From Brucella intermedia LMG 3301 (lineage in GTDB: Bacteria; Pseudomonadota; Alphaproteobacteria; Rhizobiales; Rhizobiaceae), in assembly GCF_000182645.1 (NCBI RefSeq), contig NZ_ACQA01000001.1, forward strand, positions 1,178,001-1,242,000: a stretch of 64,000 bases of DNA, read 5' to 3'. The position numbers were made by a program, and so were the translations under genes. The notes beneath the pieces were generated by a model, which saw only the letters and a program-made list of their open reading frames with translations, did no database searches and was not told the origin of the DNA. Shown here piece after piece: positions 55,833-64,000 of the stretch. Within the stretch, counting starts at the first letter, position 1. Every line of letters starts with the position of its first letter.

Positions 55833-57758
55833 ATGCAGACAATCGAGATTGCGAGCGACGAACCGCTATCCGGCTACCTGTCGCGCCTTGCGGCATCGCG
55901 TGGAGTACGTCTGTGGGACTTCCGCATCCACGGTAGTATTTTAGCTCGATACAACAAAAAGCCGCGCTACTACGACCATGTCTCCGCCGTGACGGGTATC
56001 GAACCCGATAAGCTGAAACGGCATGACATGGTAAAAATCGGTGGCACCTTCACCACATTCGGCATGACGTTCGACGTCAAGGATATTTGGGCGAAGTCTG
56101 CCCGGGCGTGCCCCTGCTGTATCCGAGAGGACATCGACCGGGGGATCGGGCGGGTCGAGGCCCGACCACGGCTCAGGTTCGGCTGGATGCTCCGGACGCT
56201 TGGCCGGTGCGAAGTACATGACGTCCCACTTGTGGTCATCGGGACTGATTACGACAGGTTTTCGTACGGGGATTTCGCAGGAGCAATGTCGCAGCACCTG
56301 CTTGGAAAAAGCGCAAGTGCCGCTGTCGCCAATGAAGCTTTCAGATCGACCGGTACTGGTGCAACCTTCATTGACGGCCCGAGTCCAGCGGTTATCGAAA
56401 CGACGTCGGTTACCACGAAGGTCTCCGGCCTGGACTTGGACTCAGATCGCTATTTCCAAGGCAGGTTACGATGCGAAGCCGGAACTAGCGGGCGACAGCT
56501 AAACGAAGCCAACGATTTGCGGATGCTAGATGCCATGCCGGTCCCTGCAGCACTCCTACTCACCGAGGTCATCGGCGGCATGGAGCTTTTCGGAGATCGA
56601 TATTGGCGAAGCGCCGCAACAGGCGATGATCGCCAGGCGGCAGTGATCGCAGGGTTTAAACTTACTCGTCGAGGACATGATGGTCTGCGCGAGTTTCTGG
56701 TGCGACGCGACGAAATCCACTGGCGCGCTTCCAGACGTGGCCACTTCAAGAACCTGTACGGCAGGCTTCAAGAACTCTTGTCGAGCCGTATCGGCGTCAA
56801 GGGTTACGAGGACGTGATCCGGTTCGTCGCAGAGCATGCGCATTCCAACCACACCCTCGGTCCGGAAGATGCGTTTCTCGGCACCAACCTCCCAAGGCGC
56901 CTCCACAGCATCAGAACGGCGGAGGTCGCTCACGGCATCCATCGGATCACTTTGCGAAGCATCCTGGATTCCGCAGGGCTTCTTCCGGCCGGATCCACCC
57001 AGCAGAGCGACGGGCGTGTGGTAATCGCAGCAGAGATCTTCGACAAGCTGATTGGAGACTGGAGAGAACGTCTTCCTGCCGAGCATGCGAAGACGCGGTT
57101 CGGCATCAGCGGCGCGGCGCTCCAAGAACTCGTCCGCCAAGGCCTGGTGGCCGAAAACGAAAGCTTGGGGAGTGGATCGCGCCGCCTGAATAAGGCCTCC
57201 TACCTCGATTTTATTGAGCGCCTCGATCGCCTGCCTCGCGCTACGCCTGATGCAGGCATGAGAAATCTGCAGGATATGACCCGGATCGTAAGCCGGAGCT
57301 ATGGAGAGATCGTAGCGCTCATTTTGGAAGGAACCATCACGAAGGCAGTCGTGCACGTTGGGGTCGGCAGCGTTAGTCAGGATGGGGAGGCATCACAGAC
57401 TGACCATTTCGGTTTCGACACCATCTTTGTGGACCCTCTGGAGGTGAAGCAGGCTTTCCACGTCGCCTCGCCCCCGGGCATCACATTCCAGTGCGCGGAA
57501 CGAATGATCGGAACCACAACGAAAACCGTCAAGCGGCTGGCGGCAGCGGGTCTCCTGAAAACAGTGGTCGCCGACAACCCGATGCATCGAATTCCGCAGA
57601 CCTACGTCTCGCCTTCGGGGCTGGAAGAATTTCAGGATACCTACGTCTCACTCTTCGAATTCTCGAAAGGCCGTGGGCAGATCGCCAGGGTGAAGAAGCG
57701 ATTGGCGGCAGCAGGCATTATGCCTGCCTTCGAGGAGGCAGGAGCGGCTACCTTCTGA
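55833..57758 (+). CDS. tniQ: TniQ/TnsD-like target-selection protein
   Basis: 641 residues, large for the family (Tn7 TnsD has 508). The N-terminal TniQ domain has ESLSGYLSRLA-type ends (DEPLSGYLSRLAA) and a zinc site (CPCC at 93-96 ... RCEVH at about 128-132). The middle and C-terminal parts (from ~240) hold helix-turn-helix stretches (AERMIGTTTKTVKRLAAAG) likely to read the attachment site. Given the position of the insertion, the site is probably the 3' end of nrdJ; this is inference. It ends the tns operon, with a terminator 55 bases later. Confidence 0.88.
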   Translation: MQTIEIASDEPLSGYLSRLAASRGVRLWDFRIHGSILARYNKKPRYYDHVSAVTGIEPDKLKRHDMVKIGGTFTTFGMTFDVKDIWAKSARACPCCIREDIDRGIGRVEARPRLRFGWMLRTLGRCEVHDVPLVVIGTDYDRFSYGDFAGAMSQHLLGKSASAAVANEAFRSTGTGATFIDGPSPAVIETTSVTTKVSGLDLDSDRYFQGRLRCEAGTSGRQLNEANDLRMLDAMPVPAALLLTEVIGGMELFGDRYWRSAATGDDRQAAVIAGFKLTRRGHDGLREFLVRRDEIHWRASRRGHFKNLYGRLQELLSSRIGVKGYEDVIRFVAEHAHSNHTLGPEDAFLGTNLPRRLHSIRTAEVAHGIHRITLRSILDSAGLLPAGSTQQSDGRVVIAAEIFDKLIGDWRERLPAEHAKTRFGISGAALQELVRQGLVAENESLGSGSRRLNKASYLDFIERLDRLPRATPDAGMRNLQDMTRIVSRSYGEIVALILEGTITKAVVHVGVGSVSQDGEASQTDHFGFDTIFVDPLEVKQAFHVASPPGITFQCAERMIGTTTKTVKRLAAAGLLKTVVADNPMHRIPQTYVSPSGLEEFQDTYVSLFEFSKGRGQIARVKKRLAAAGIMPAFEEAGAATF

Positions 57759-57812
57759 GGAGAGATGCGCGGTCGGCAGCGTGGGATTGAGAGACGGAAT
57801 TCCGTAGAATTG

Positions 57813-57836
57813 AAACCCGCTTCGGCGGGTTTTTCT
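57813..57836 (+). terminator. Terminator of the tns operon
   Basis: Stem AAACCCGC / GCGGGTTT with TTCG loop followed by TTTTC, 55 bases after tniQ. Confidence 0.88.
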
Positions 57837-57854
57837 TTGTCCGGAATATGGTGA

Positions 57855-57994
57855 GCTATCGGCCGCTTGAAAATATGACTCAGCAGATGAGCAAAAGATG
57901 ACATTGAGCAAGTCGGAGTGATTGATAATCGTTGAATTTATTGATTAATTTACGTCTGAATTCGATTTTTATGACTTTTCAGTGGGGTTATCTA
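57855..57994. repeat. Right transposon end
   Basis: Terminal stretch TTTATGACTTTTCAGT (57968-57983) is the inverse of 28898-28913 and leads to GGGGTTATCTA at the tip. Further inside, on the opposite strand, GTCAT-type motifs occur at about 57895-57905 and 57866-57882 (GTCATATTTTCAAGCGG). They are less regular than at the left end, an asymmetry also seen in Tn7. The remaining 58000-58168 holds the nrdJ terminator and the leader of the next gene. Confidence 0.75.
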
Positions 57995-57999
57995 AACAG
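57995..57999. repeat. Right target-site duplication AACAG
   Basis: Matches 28881-28885; the restored target would read ...GGTAAAAACAGCAACACTG... between the nrdJ stop and its terminator. Confidence 0.88.
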
Positions 58000-58007
58000 C
58001 AACACTG

Positions 58008-58034
58008 AAAGCCCGCGTCATGCGGGCTTTTTGT
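58008..58034 (+). terminator. Rho-independent terminator of nrdJ, displaced by the transposon
   Basis: Stem AAAGCCCGC / GCGGGCTTT, loop GTCAT, then TTTGTTTG. It lies 13 bases beyond the right TSD start, i.e. 27 bases after the nrdJ stop before insertion. Confidence 0.85.
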
Positions 58035-58168
58035 TTGTCGAATGGTAGCGGGATAGATGTTCCTCTGTAAGCAGAACTGTAACACTTGGCAGATTGCAAT
58101 GAATTTTGGAACGAAGGAGCAATTTCAGCGTTTGGATTGAATAACCGGAACGTATAAAGGAGATAGTT

Positions 58169-58765
58169 ATGTTCAGAACTACACTTCTGACGACGACCTG
58201 TGCTTTGCTGATCGGCGGATCGGCTTTCGCCCAAACAGCAACTCCCTCGCCTGCTCCGGCAGAAGCGCCCGCAACCACGCAAGACATGCCGGTTTCATCC
58301 AAGGACATGTTCGGCAAGCCCATAACGGGCGAAGCGGGCAAGGTCGGCTTTGTGGAACCGAAAGAAGGACAGTTGCTTGTTTCGTCCTTCATCGGGCGAA
58401 GCGTTTATGAAAGCGATGCGCCTGACGCACAGTCAGTGGGCAAACTGAATGACCTGATCGCCAGCCCCGATGGTCAGATCGAAGCGGCCATTATCGGTGT
58501 CGGCGGTTTCCTCGGTGTCGGTGAAAAGGACGTCGCGGTCAGCCCTGATCAACTTCAGCTTGCTACCCGCAGCGACGGAAAAACGTGGCTCGTCATCAAG
58601 GCCAATAAGCAGCAGCTGAATGACGCACCGGCCTTCGACCGTTCAAAATTCTTTGCTGATGGTGTCGCCGATCCATCTGCGGCAACGGAGACCAACGCGC
58701 CAGCGACTGACACTCCCGCAAGCGGGACCGCGCCTGCGCCAGCCTCTCCGGCACCCGCTCAGTAG
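58169..58765 (+). CDS. Secreted PRC-barrel domain protein
   Basis: 198 residues with GGAGATAG before the ATG. A Sec signal peptide (TTTCALLIGGSAFAQ) is followed by a Pro/Ala-rich linker, a PRC-barrel (LLVSSFIGRSVYESD ... QIEAAIIGVGGFLGVGEKDVAV), and a C-terminal Pro/Ala/Thr tail. PRC-barrel proteins of this type lie in the periplasm or envelope of Rhizobiales; function is unknown. Confidence 0.8.
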   Translation: MFRTTLLTTTCALLIGGSAFAQTATPSPAPAEAPATTQDMPVSSKDMFGKPITGEAGKVGFVEPKEGQLLVSSFIGRSVYESDAPDAQSVGKLNDLIASPDGQIEAAIIGVGGFLGVGEKDVAVSPDQLQLATRSDGKTWLVIKANKQQLNDAPAFDRSKFFADGVADPSAATETNAPATDTPASGTAPAPASPAPAQ

Positions 58766-58924
58766 AGCTGGCAAATTCCGTCACGGAAAATGGAACAGAA
58801 AATTACCCCGGCAACCCAGCCGGGGTTTTCGCATAGGCAAAACACGCCTCGCGGTTGAATTCAGCGCTCGACCACGCTACGCACAATAAAACGCTGTATC
58901 GAAAACAGGTCCCGGAAAAGAATA

Positions 58925-60160
58925 TTGTCGGAATTCTTGCTTGCTCATCCTTGGGCCGAGACGCTTGCTGCGCTCGGCGGATTATTCCTTTCGGCATTCA
59001 TTGCGAATTTTCTCATCAAGGCCATCTTGCTGAAACTGCTCGATCGGATTGTCGAGAAGACATCTTTCGGACAGGACGAAGAGCTTAAGAGGCACGGGGT
59101 CATCAGCCGCCTTGCCAATATCGTTCCTGCCTTGATTATTTCATCCGGGATCATGGCCGTGCCTGGTCTGCCTGAAGGCGTGATCACCGTTATTCGGAAT
59201 GTGGCCATAGCCTTCATCATTCTGACGCTTGCATTGGCTGTTAATTCGGCTTTTGGGCTTGTCGATACGCTCTATCACCGTCGTCCAGAGGCGAGATTCC
59301 GCCCTATGAAGGGCTATATCCAGGTCGCCAAGCTTGCGGTCTATATCATCGCGACGGTTCTCATCATTGCCACCTTGCTGGACAAATCGCCAGTTATCCT
59401 GCTTTCCGGTGTCGGTGCCATGGCGGCAGTGCTGATCCTCGTCTTTCAGGATACGCTGCTTTCCCTCGTCGCCAGTATGCAGATCGCTTCCTCCAACATG
59501 GTGCGTGTCGGCGACTGGATCGAGATGAAGAACCTCGACGCCAATGGCGATGTCACGGAGATCGCGCTCTATACGGTCAAGGTGCAGAATTTCGACAAGA
59601 CGATCACCACAATTCCCATCCGCAAGCTCATCACGGAGCCGATGAAGAACTATCGCGGCATGCAGGAATCTGGTGGGCGGCGGATCAAGCGTGCTCTTTA
59701 CATCGATCAGAACACCATTCGATTTCTATCGGAGGAAGAGCGCGCCAGACTGGGCACGGTCGATTGGCTGGCGGAATATCTGCCGAAGAAAGCCAAGGAA
59801 ATCGCCGAATGGAACCAGAAGCTGGGCGACCGCGCCAACAATCCGGTCAACCGGCGTCAGTTCACCAATATAGGCACGTTTCGCGCCTATGTGGAAAATT
59901 ATCTTCGCAACCATCCCGGCGTGCACAAGGGTATGACGCTGCTGGTGCGCCAGATGGACCCTACGCCCGAAGGTTTGCCGCTGGAGATCTATTGTTTCGC
60001 CAACACAACGGTCTGGGCATCATTCGAACAGATCCAGTCCGACATTTTCGATCACCTCTATGCGGTACTGCCAGAATTCGGCCTGAGCGCTTTCCAAAAT
60101 CCGAGCGGCAACGATTTTCGCAAACTGACGTTCAACGCTCCCTCCGGAGAGCCTCAATGA
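58925..60160 (+). CDS. MscS-family mechanosensitive channel
   Basis: 411 residues from a TTG start with GGAAAAG upstream. Membrane segments at about 12-35, 57-80, 91-110, 131-155 and 160-185 precede the MscS beta domain (SSNMVRVGDWIEM, then GDVTEIALYTVKVQNFD and TTIPIRKLI), as in the inner-membrane YbdG-like branch. It releases solutes on osmotic downshift. The C-terminal domain (FTNIGTFRAYVENYL) completes the fold. Its last 29 bases overlap the convergent hydrolase gene. Confidence 0.9.
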   Translation: MSEFLLAHPWAETLAALGGLFLSAFIANFLIKAILLKLLDRIVEKTSFGQDEELKRHGVISRLANIVPALIISSGIMAVPGLPEGVITVIRNVAIAFIILTLALAVNSAFGLVDTLYHRRPEARFRPMKGYIQVAKLAVYIIATVLIIATLLDKSPVILLSGVGAMAAVLILVFQDTLLSLVASMQIASSNMVRVGDWIEMKNLDANGDVTEIALYTVKVQNFDKTITTIPIRKLITEPMKNYRGMQESGGRRIKRALYIDQNTIRFLSEEERARLGTVDWLAEYLPKKAKEIAEWNQKLGDRANNPVNRRQFTNIGTFRAYVENYLRNHPGVHKGMTLLVRQMDPTPEGLPLEIYCFANTTVWASFEQIQSDIFDHLYAVLPEFGLSAFQNPSGNDFRKLTFNAPSGEPQ

Positions 60161-61463
60161 TTTTGGCGTTCAGCAATTGAACGTTATAGCCAGTGCGGGA
60201 CGGTGTCAGGCCAAGGCGAACCACGGCAAGATGCATTGACGGAACGACCATGACACTTTGCCCGTCATGTCCCGACATCCAGAAAGCATCTTCGGGAATA
60301 CCGTCTTCACCTGCTTTCACGCCGCCCAGTTGAAGCCAGACCTGCGCAGAACCGTAACGCCCTTGCGACTCCGGCGAGGGCTTGCGCATGAACGAAATAT
60401 AGTCCGCAGGCAGTACCGGTCTTCCGTAAAGCTTTCCGTCATCTGCGAGAAATGCACCCAGACGTGCCCATTCGCGCGCCGTCGCGTACATATAGGAGGA
60501 CCCGACAAAGACGCCCGAAGCGTCAGTCTCCAAAATGGTGCTGTGCATGCCAAGCGGGCCGAAAAGCGCAAGTCGAGGATAGGCCAGCGCCTCTTCGCGG
60601 CTGTTGAAACTATCCATGAACAGCTCTGATAGAATATTCGCCGTTCCGCTGGAATAGTTGAACTTCGTGCCGGGTGCTTCCTCCAGCGGCAACGAGGCGG
60701 CAAATCGGGTCATGTCAGGTTCGAGAAAAAGCATACGCGTGACATCCGCCACGGTGCCGTAATCCTCATCGAAGCGCAGGCCGCTGTTCATCGCCAAAAG
60801 GTTTGCCAGGGAAATCTTCGACCGGCCGTCATTCTTCCATTCAGGCAAAAGGTCCGTACGTTCCGTCGCCATGCGTCCCTCCGCGATGCGCATGCCGATC
60901 AGCGTTGCCATGACGGATTTGGTCATCGACCACCCCAGCAAGGGCGTATCAGCACTAAAGCCCGGACCATATTTCTCCGCGATCAGTTTGCCGTCGCGGA
61001 TAACGGCAATCGCCCGCATGCCGGGGCCAGCCAGGGCATCGTTTTCGATTACGGCCTGTATGGCCGGGTCGCTCTCGATTTGGATGGGCTCTGCCGGCAC
61101 TTGCGGCCCCGTCGGTAATTCAAGCCGCAAATCACTTTCGTGGATATTCGCGCATCCAAGCGCCGGGCGGTAAGTTGCGGTACTTGGCGCGAAAAAGCCG
61201 AAAATGCGCGCTGTTATGCTGCCGCGATCCTTGTCCACGGACGCATTGAGAAACCGGAGCAACGGATTTCCCGGTGCCTGAACATCGTCTGCAAGAACAC
61301 TGGCAGCATCACGTCCTGCTATGAAGACATTTGAACAGACGATCTTGGCGGCGTAGCCCGTGCCGACACGCAAAAGTTCGGGCGGTTTGACAGCCAGCCA
61401 CACGATTGCTCCAAGCAGGATGGCAAGCAGTGCTCCCCCTGCAAACTTCAGAATTCGCCGCAT
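60132..61463 (-). CDS. Serine hydrolase, beta-lactamase (class C) family
   Basis: 443 residues with an N-terminal signal anchor (ALLAILLGAIVWLAV). The active-site motif is GWSMTKSVMATL, with Ser-Met-Thr-Lys in SxxK form, the YSS motif in FNYSSGTANILS, and the C-terminal HxG-like MSGHDGQSVMVVP. Members include esterases, D-aminopeptidases and 6-aminohexanoate dimer hydrolases; the closest type by size is the 6-aminohexanoate-dimer hydrolase-like group. Exported or membrane-anchored. Substrate not known. Confidence 0.87.
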   Translation of the reverse strand: MRRILKFAGGALLAILLGAIVWLAVKPPELLRVGTGYAAKIVCSNVFIAGRDAASVLADDVQAPGNPLLRFLNASVDKDRGSITARIFGFFAPSTATYRPALGCANIHESDLRLELPTGPQVPAEPIQIESDPAIQAVIENDALAGPGMRAIAVIRDGKLIAEKYGPGFSADTPLLGWSMTKSVMATLIGMRIAEGRMATERTDLLPEWKNDGRSKISLANLLAMNSGLRFDEDYGTVADVTRMLFLEPDMTRFAASLPLEEAPGTKFNYSSGTANILSELFMDSFNSREEALAYPRLALFGPLGMHSTILETDASGVFVGSSYMYATAREWARLGAFLADDGKLYGRPVLPADYISFMRKPSPESQGRYGSAQVWLQLGGVKAGEDGIPEDAFWMSGHDGQSVMVVPSMHLAVVRLGLTPSRTGYNVQLLNAKIIEALRRER

Positions 61464-61493
61464 GCTGCCCCTCGCAAAATTGGTTGCATCAGA

Positions 61494-62621
61494 TCATATC
61501 AGTCCAAGGTGGCTTGCCAACTCCCGCGCTGCCGCGCCACCTGCCCTGTTTGCACCGATGGTCGAAGCTGACGGACCGTATCCAACCAGATGAATGCGGG
61601 CATCGGCAGCTACTTGTGTCGCCAGACGCCCGGTCATGAGAATGCCGCCTTCGGAGTTGCGCAACTGCAGCGGGGCAAGATGATCGAGCGAACTGCGAAA
61701 TCCGGTGCACCACAAGATCACGTCGAAAGATTGTTCCCTTCCGTCTTCCCAACGAACCCCGGTTTCCGTAATCTCCTTGAACATTGGCAGCCTGTTGAGC
61801 ACGCCGCGAGCCCGCGCTGCTTCAATGGCCGGCGTCAGCGGCAAGCCGGTCACAGAAACGACCGATCCCGGCGGCAAGCCTCGGCGCACACGCTCCTCGA
61901 CCAGGGCCACCGCAGCGCGCCCCAGTTCAGGCGTAAACGGTCCTTCCCTGAATGCAGGCTCCTTCCGCGTCACCCATACGGTTTCCGTCACGCGCGATAT
62001 TTCGTCCAGAAGCTGCACGGCCGAGATGCCAGCGCCGACCACCAGAACACGTTTACCTCTGAACTCCCCCGCTGTCTGATAATCACGAGTGTGTAGCTGC
62101 TGGCCTCTGAACAGTTGCGAACCCGGATAAGGCGGAACATAGGGCGTCTCCCATGTGCCGGTCGCGTTAATCACCCCGCGAGCCGAGTAATTGCCCTGGT
62201 CGGTCTCCACCCGAAGCCGCTCGCCACGGTCACAGACAACTCTTACGGTTACCGGTCGATGCACGGGAAGATCGAACTTTTCTTCATAAGCCCGATAATA
62301 TTGCGGGACGGCCACCGACGCGCGCACTTCGCCATTCTCCGTCTCGACGATATCTTCAAACTTCATGCCAGGCAGGTCGTGAATGGCGTTTGCAGTCTTG
62401 AGCGTCAGCGAAGGCCATCGAAATTGCCAGGCCCCGCCCGCCCCTGGAGCCTTGTCGAGAACCACGAATTGCCGTTCTCCGGCAAGACCTAGCCTGTTCA
62501 GGTGATAGGCTGAAGAAAGCCCTGCCTGCCCGGCGCCAATGACCACGATGTCGACCTTTCGGGCAACTTTGACATGAATATTTTCGGCTGCTGGTTCATC
62601 GAAGGGCTGTGTATCTGACAT
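61494..62621 (-). CDS. Flavin-containing monooxygenase-like oxidoreductase
   Basis: 375 residues from the ATG at 62621 (MSDTQPFDEP); a TTG four codons upstream is possible. Two dinucleotide sites: FAD (VIGAGQAGLSSAYHL) and NADP (VLVVGAGISAVQLLDEI). The signature region around NATGTWETP and LWCTGFRSSLDHL matches bacterial flavoprotein monooxygenases of the CzcO/FMO type. No further substrate can be inferred. Confidence 0.87.
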   Translation of the reverse strand: MSDTQPFDEPAAENIHVKVARKVDIVVIGAGQAGLSSAYHLNRLGLAGERQFVVLDKAPGAGGAWQFRWPSLTLKTANAIHDLPGMKFEDIVETENGEVRASVAVPQYYRAYEEKFDLPVHRPVTVRVVCDRGERLRVETDQGNYSARGVINATGTWETPYVPPYPGSQLFRGQQLHTRDYQTAGEFRGKRVLVVGAGISAVQLLDEISRVTETVWVTRKEPAFREGPFTPELGRAAVALVEERVRRGLPPGSVVSVTGLPLTPAIEAARARGVLNRLPMFKEITETGVRWEDGREQSFDVILWCTGFRSSLDHLAPLQLRNSEGGILMTGRLATQVAADARIHLVGYGPSASTIGANRAGGAAARELASHLGLI

Positions 62622-62694
62622 GGTGCGCTGCAAGCTTCCAAAACACGGGTCTGACTTCGTAGATGGGGATTGGACAGACGAGCTGGAAGTCCAG

Positions 62695-63885
62695 TTAACT
62701 CATCATTGCAGGGGCGCGGAGCCGCTTGTTGAGCCCTTCCCAGACACTCACGACCAGCATGATTACCGTCGTCAGGATTCCCATCTGTAAGAGATTGGCC
62801 GCGTAACCTATGGGGATGGCCATCAGCAGGGCCAGCACGCCCAAAATATGGGACGCAGGGATCAGGCCATAGACAACTTTTTTGTAGATCGCGCTGCCCA
62901 TCAGATAGATTGCCGGTCCAGCGACAAGAATAAGAACATAGGCAGTTTTCAGCGGATCATGTGGATGTTCCATCACCAGATCGTTTCCCACTGCCGTCGC
63001 AATAATGCCGGCGACCAGTATTGCATGGACATAATGGAAATATGCGCCGATCCGCCCCGAGTCTGGGGAGTGAGTGATCGTTTCTGTCGCGTCCTTGCTG
63101 GAAGTTCCGAAATATAGCCACCACATCGCAAGTGTGCCGCCGAAGGTTGCAAGCACAGCGGATATCAAGGCGACATTCCAGACATCGGCATTGGACAGCG
63201 ATGCGCCGGTAGCGAGCAGTGTTTCGCCAAGCGCGACGATCACGAACAATTGGCAACGTTCCGCCAGATGCCCTCCCTCGATGGTCCAGTCGCTGGTATG
63301 GGAACGCCCGAGCCCCGGCAATGCAAAGCCGAACATCGGCGATAGATATTCGCAAAGCACGGCGATCAGCCAGAAAGCCATGCGGATTTCATGTTCAACA
63401 AAACAACCGGCGATCCAGAAGACGGCTGCAATGGTGAGCCAGCCGAGCATTCGCCGGTAATTGGCGGCAAGCGGATGCTTCTGCCCAAGGACAAAAACGA
63501 TATAGCCGGTCCGGCCGAGCTGCATGGCCACATAAGCCAGCGCGAATATCCAACCGTTCTCCGCAAATGCGCCTGGGATAGAAGAAGCCATCACCAGACC
63601 GAGCAGCATGATACAAAACAGAAGGCTGCGTATCTGCGGTGTCTCCGGGTTGAACCAGTTTGTCACCCAGCAGGTATATTGCCAGCCCAGCCACACGGCG
63701 AACCAGAGGATAAGCGTTTCCGCCACGCCGGTTAATGTCAGATTGTGCAAAAGCTCATGGCTGAGCTGCGTAACCGCGAAAACATAGACCAGATCGAAGA
63801 ACAGTTCCTCGAATGTTACCCGCGCATGGTGCCCGTCTCTTTCTCTCAGAAGCGGATGTGCGGCGGTGGCAGAAGCTGTATTCAT
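62695..63885 (-). CDS. Low-temperature-requirement A (LtrA) family membrane protein
   Basis: 396 residues from the ATG at 63885, with GGAAGG upstream on the minus strand. The N-terminus has the family signature FEELFFDLVYVFAVTQLSH, and the rest forms about ten membrane segments. LtrA was named from a cold-growth locus in Listeria; its biochemical role is unknown. The final 115 bases of the window show nothing further. Confidence 0.88.
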   Translation of the reverse strand: MNTASATAAHPLLRERDGHHARVTFEELFFDLVYVFAVTQLSHELLHNLTLTGVAETLILWFAVWLGWQYTCWVTNWFNPETPQIRSLLFCIMLLGLVMASSIPGAFAENGWIFALAYVAMQLGRTGYIVFVLGQKHPLAANYRRMLGWLTIAAVFWIAGCFVEHEIRMAFWLIAVLCEYLSPMFGFALPGLGRSHTSDWTIEGGHLAERCQLFVIVALGETLLATGASLSNADVWNVALISAVLATFGGTLAMWWLYFGTSSKDATETITHSPDSGRIGAYFHYVHAILVAGIIATAVGNDLVMEHPHDPLKTAYVLILVAGPAIYLMGSAIYKKVVYGLIPASHILGVLALLMAIPIGYAANLLQMGILTTVIMLVVSVWEGLNKRLRAPAMMS

Positions 63886-64000
63886 GCGAATGTACCTTCC
63901 CCTCAGACGGCAAACATTCAATCCAACTCCACCAGCTTAACCTGTAGTGAGCACATCGCATATCCGGCTAAGCTGATTTCCACTTGAAGAAGCCCGGGAC

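Larger units (their letters stand above)
28886..57994. mobile_element. Tn7-like transposon (TnsABC-TniQ) carrying CBASS and a HerA/NurA operon
   Basis: The element is 29,109 bp, flanked by the AACAG duplication. Left terminus TGGATAGCCCCC, right terminus (reverse complement) TAGATAACCCC, then the shared ACTGAAAAGTCATAAA. It contains tnsA, tnsB (two frameshifts), tnsC and a tniQ/tnsD-like gene near the right end, a type II CBASS operon near the left end, a seven-gene HerA/NurA/methyltransferase operon, a RES-domain gene and a zone of gene fragments. It sits between nrdJ and the nrdJ terminator. No cas genes or CRISPR array are present, so this is not a CRISPR-associated transposon. Boundary evidence is direct; single-event insertion is inferred. 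Confidence 0.93.

Noticed and set aside
55833..57758. Tn402/Tn5053-type TniA-B-Q element
   Set aside because: A TnsA-type nuclease gene is present and the ends are not the Tn402-type TGTC inverted repeats, which fits the Tn7-like group better.
28886..57994. CRISPR-associated (CAST) transposon
   Set aside because: TniQ and TnsC are present, but no cas genes and no regularly spaced repeats were found anywhere in the element.

Overview
The window reads as chromosome of an alphaproteobacterium of the Brucella/Ochrobactrum group. The evidence is the protein families themselves (658-residue threonyl-tRNA synthetase, B12-dependent ribonucleotide reductase NrdJ, xanthine phosphoribosyltransferase, galE/mazG neighbours), uniform GC-rich codon use, and intergenic repeats bounded by AGAGC...GCTCT. 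The taxonomic call is inference; no 16S or marker comparison was possible.

Layout. (1) 1-28.9 kb is ordinary core genome: end of a SPOR-domain protein, thrS, a secreted beta-rich protein, two flavoenzymes, mazG, galE, a bile-acid-type symporter, an outer-membrane protein, a methyltransferase, an acetyl-CoA hydrolase/CoA-transferase, a diguanylate cyclase, a sulfur/cysteine cluster (GNAT, sulfurtransferase, AlaX, cysteine synthase), a DEAD-box helicase, ilvA, tRNA-Leu(TAA), wrbA, a CinA-like protein, a universal stress protein, gpt, a Nudix hydrolase and nrdJ. (2) 28,886-57,994 is one 29.1-kb Tn7-like transposon. (3) 58.0-64.0 kb is core genome again: the displaced nrdJ terminator, a PRC-barrel secreted protein, an MscS channel, a serine hydrolase, a flavin monooxygenase-like protein and an LtrA membrane protein.

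The transposon. Its limits can be read directly: a 5-bp duplication (AACAG) at 28,881-28,885 and 57,995-57,999 flanks ends that share the inverted stretch ACTGAAAAGTCATAAA, with further GTCAT-type repeats just inside. The insertion lies 19 bp after the nrdJ stop codon and separates nrdJ from its Rho-independent terminator, the same kind of position Tn7 uses downstream of glmS. The machinery (tnsA, tnsB, tnsC and a 641-residue tniQ/tnsD-like gene) sits at the end away from nrdJ, preceded by four small unknown genes apparently in the same transcription unit. tnsB carries two single-base frameshifts.

Cargo. Next to nrdJ is a complete type II CBASS operon led by its effector: Cap4 (nuclease-SAVED), CD-NTase, Cap2 (E2-E1) and Cap3 (JAB protease). 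Next is a convergent seven-gene operon on the minus strand: HerA-type ATPase, NurA-like nuclease, DNA methyltransferase with TSPPY motif, metallo-beta-lactamase-fold protein, an unrecognised 352-residue protein, an unrecognised 137-residue protein and a PD-(D/E)XK-type protein. I do not recognise this combination as a named defence system, and it is the best candidate for an undescribed system in the window. A HEPN/RES-domain toxin-like protein follows, then a graveyard of fragments (UvrD-like helicase tail, IS21 transposase piece, cytosine methyltransferase tail) interspersed with an L,D-transpeptidase and a 239-residue unknown. The element is best seen as a mobile defence island that uses a housekeeping gene's 3' end as its safe harbour.
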